Source of the DNA: CATOSD01 sp034422735 | GTDB lineage: Bacteria > Chloroflexota > Dehalococcoidia > Lucifugimonadales > CATOSD01 | Reading direction: 5' to 3' | Assembly: GCA_034422735.1 (NCBI GenBank) | Contig: DAOUJL010000077.1 | Coordinates: 1 to 11,570, forward strand | Length of the DNA: 11,570 nt | Part shown: positions 11,515 through 11,570 of the stretch, in pieces | Layout of the letters: the number at the start of each line of letters is the position of its first letter | How positions within the stretch are numbered: the stretch's first letter is position 1 | Translations under genes and position numbers: made by a program | The notes under the pieces: generated by a model | Database searches by the model: none | What the model was told of the DNA's origin: nothing | What the model saw: only the letters and a program-made list of their open reading frames with translations

Positions 11515-11570
11515 ATGCGAAGCTCTTATCACCAACTCACCATTGAAGAGCGGTGTGAAATGGCCCGACT
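11515..11570 (+). CDS. IS30-family transposase, N-terminal fragment (runs off the right edge)
   Basis: The ATG at 11515 has AAGG seven nt upstream. The visible 18 residues, MRSSYHQLTIEERCEMAR, match the typical opening of IS30-family transposases ('..Y..LT.eER..I..l'), where the N-terminal helix-turn-helix begins. The DDE catalytic core is beyond the window. No frameshift is seen in the visible part. Confidence 0.75.
   Translation, partial: MRSSYHQLTIEERCEMAR

Larger units (their letters stand above)
11472..11570 (+). mobile_element. Left end of an IS30-family insertion sequence (partial)
   Basis: The transposase start at 11515 defines the element, which runs off the right edge. The leader contains ACTCACAAACGAAGTGCAACA (positions 11477-11497), plausible as the left terminal inverted repeat of an IS30 relative. 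The exact boundary (about 11472) is a guess because the right end is outside the window. Confidence 0.5.

Overview
The window looks like chromosomal DNA of a high-GC free-living bacterium. The mix of genes (an FbpA-type iron(III) lipoprotein, a DtxR-family regulator, a DHA2 drug exporter, decayed accessory genes and G-rich intergenic repeats) would suit an uncultured Chloroflexota/SAR202-like lineage. That placement is an inference from gene style only; the window has no rRNA, tRNA or other marker gene. Both edges cut through insertion sequences: the first bases of an IS5-like transposase on the left (minus strand) and of an IS30-family transposase on the right (plus strand).

Left part (about 100-1400, minus strand): three small membrane proteins of unknown function (172, 105 and 55 residues). 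The 55-residue one is a two-helix protein below usual gene-calling length. Next come a YdjA-like nitroreductase (minus) and, divergently, an iron(III) substrate-binding lipoprotein (plus). A perfect 16-bp palindrome lies between them and overlaps a possible promoter. Downstream on the plus strand are a DtxR-family metal-dependent regulator and a multi-pass membrane protein, 15 nt apart and probably co-transcribed. The likely theme is iron sensing and uptake, but the ABC permease and ATPase that the lipoprotein needs are not in the window.

Middle part (5091-8734, all minus, read right to left): a DHA2-family 14-helix MFS exporter with a recognisable promoter, a secreted Asp/Thr/Pro-rich repeat protein whose gene contains four 48-bp tandem repeats, and an aminoglycoside-phosphotransferase-like kinase starting 5 nt after the repeat protein. 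The last two are probably translated together.

Right part (8735-11570): a gene-poor accessory region full of remnants. It holds an orphan BrnA antitoxin preceded by a BrnT toxin that has lost its N-terminal half, a small zinc-ribbon protein, a truncated DUF3800 protein, and the collapsed ends of a large adenine-specific DNA methyltransferase. Diverged G-rich repeats lie on both sides of the BrnTA remnant. A 19-bp hairpin sits beside the broken DUF3800 gene, and an IS30 element begins at the right edge. The best reading is an eroded defence/toxin-antitoxin island. I see no intact new defence system. The most unusual items are the BrnT truncation with a new-looking promoter at the break, the repeat-protein/kinase pair, and the promoter-palindrome-hairpin arrangement at 10439-10537.
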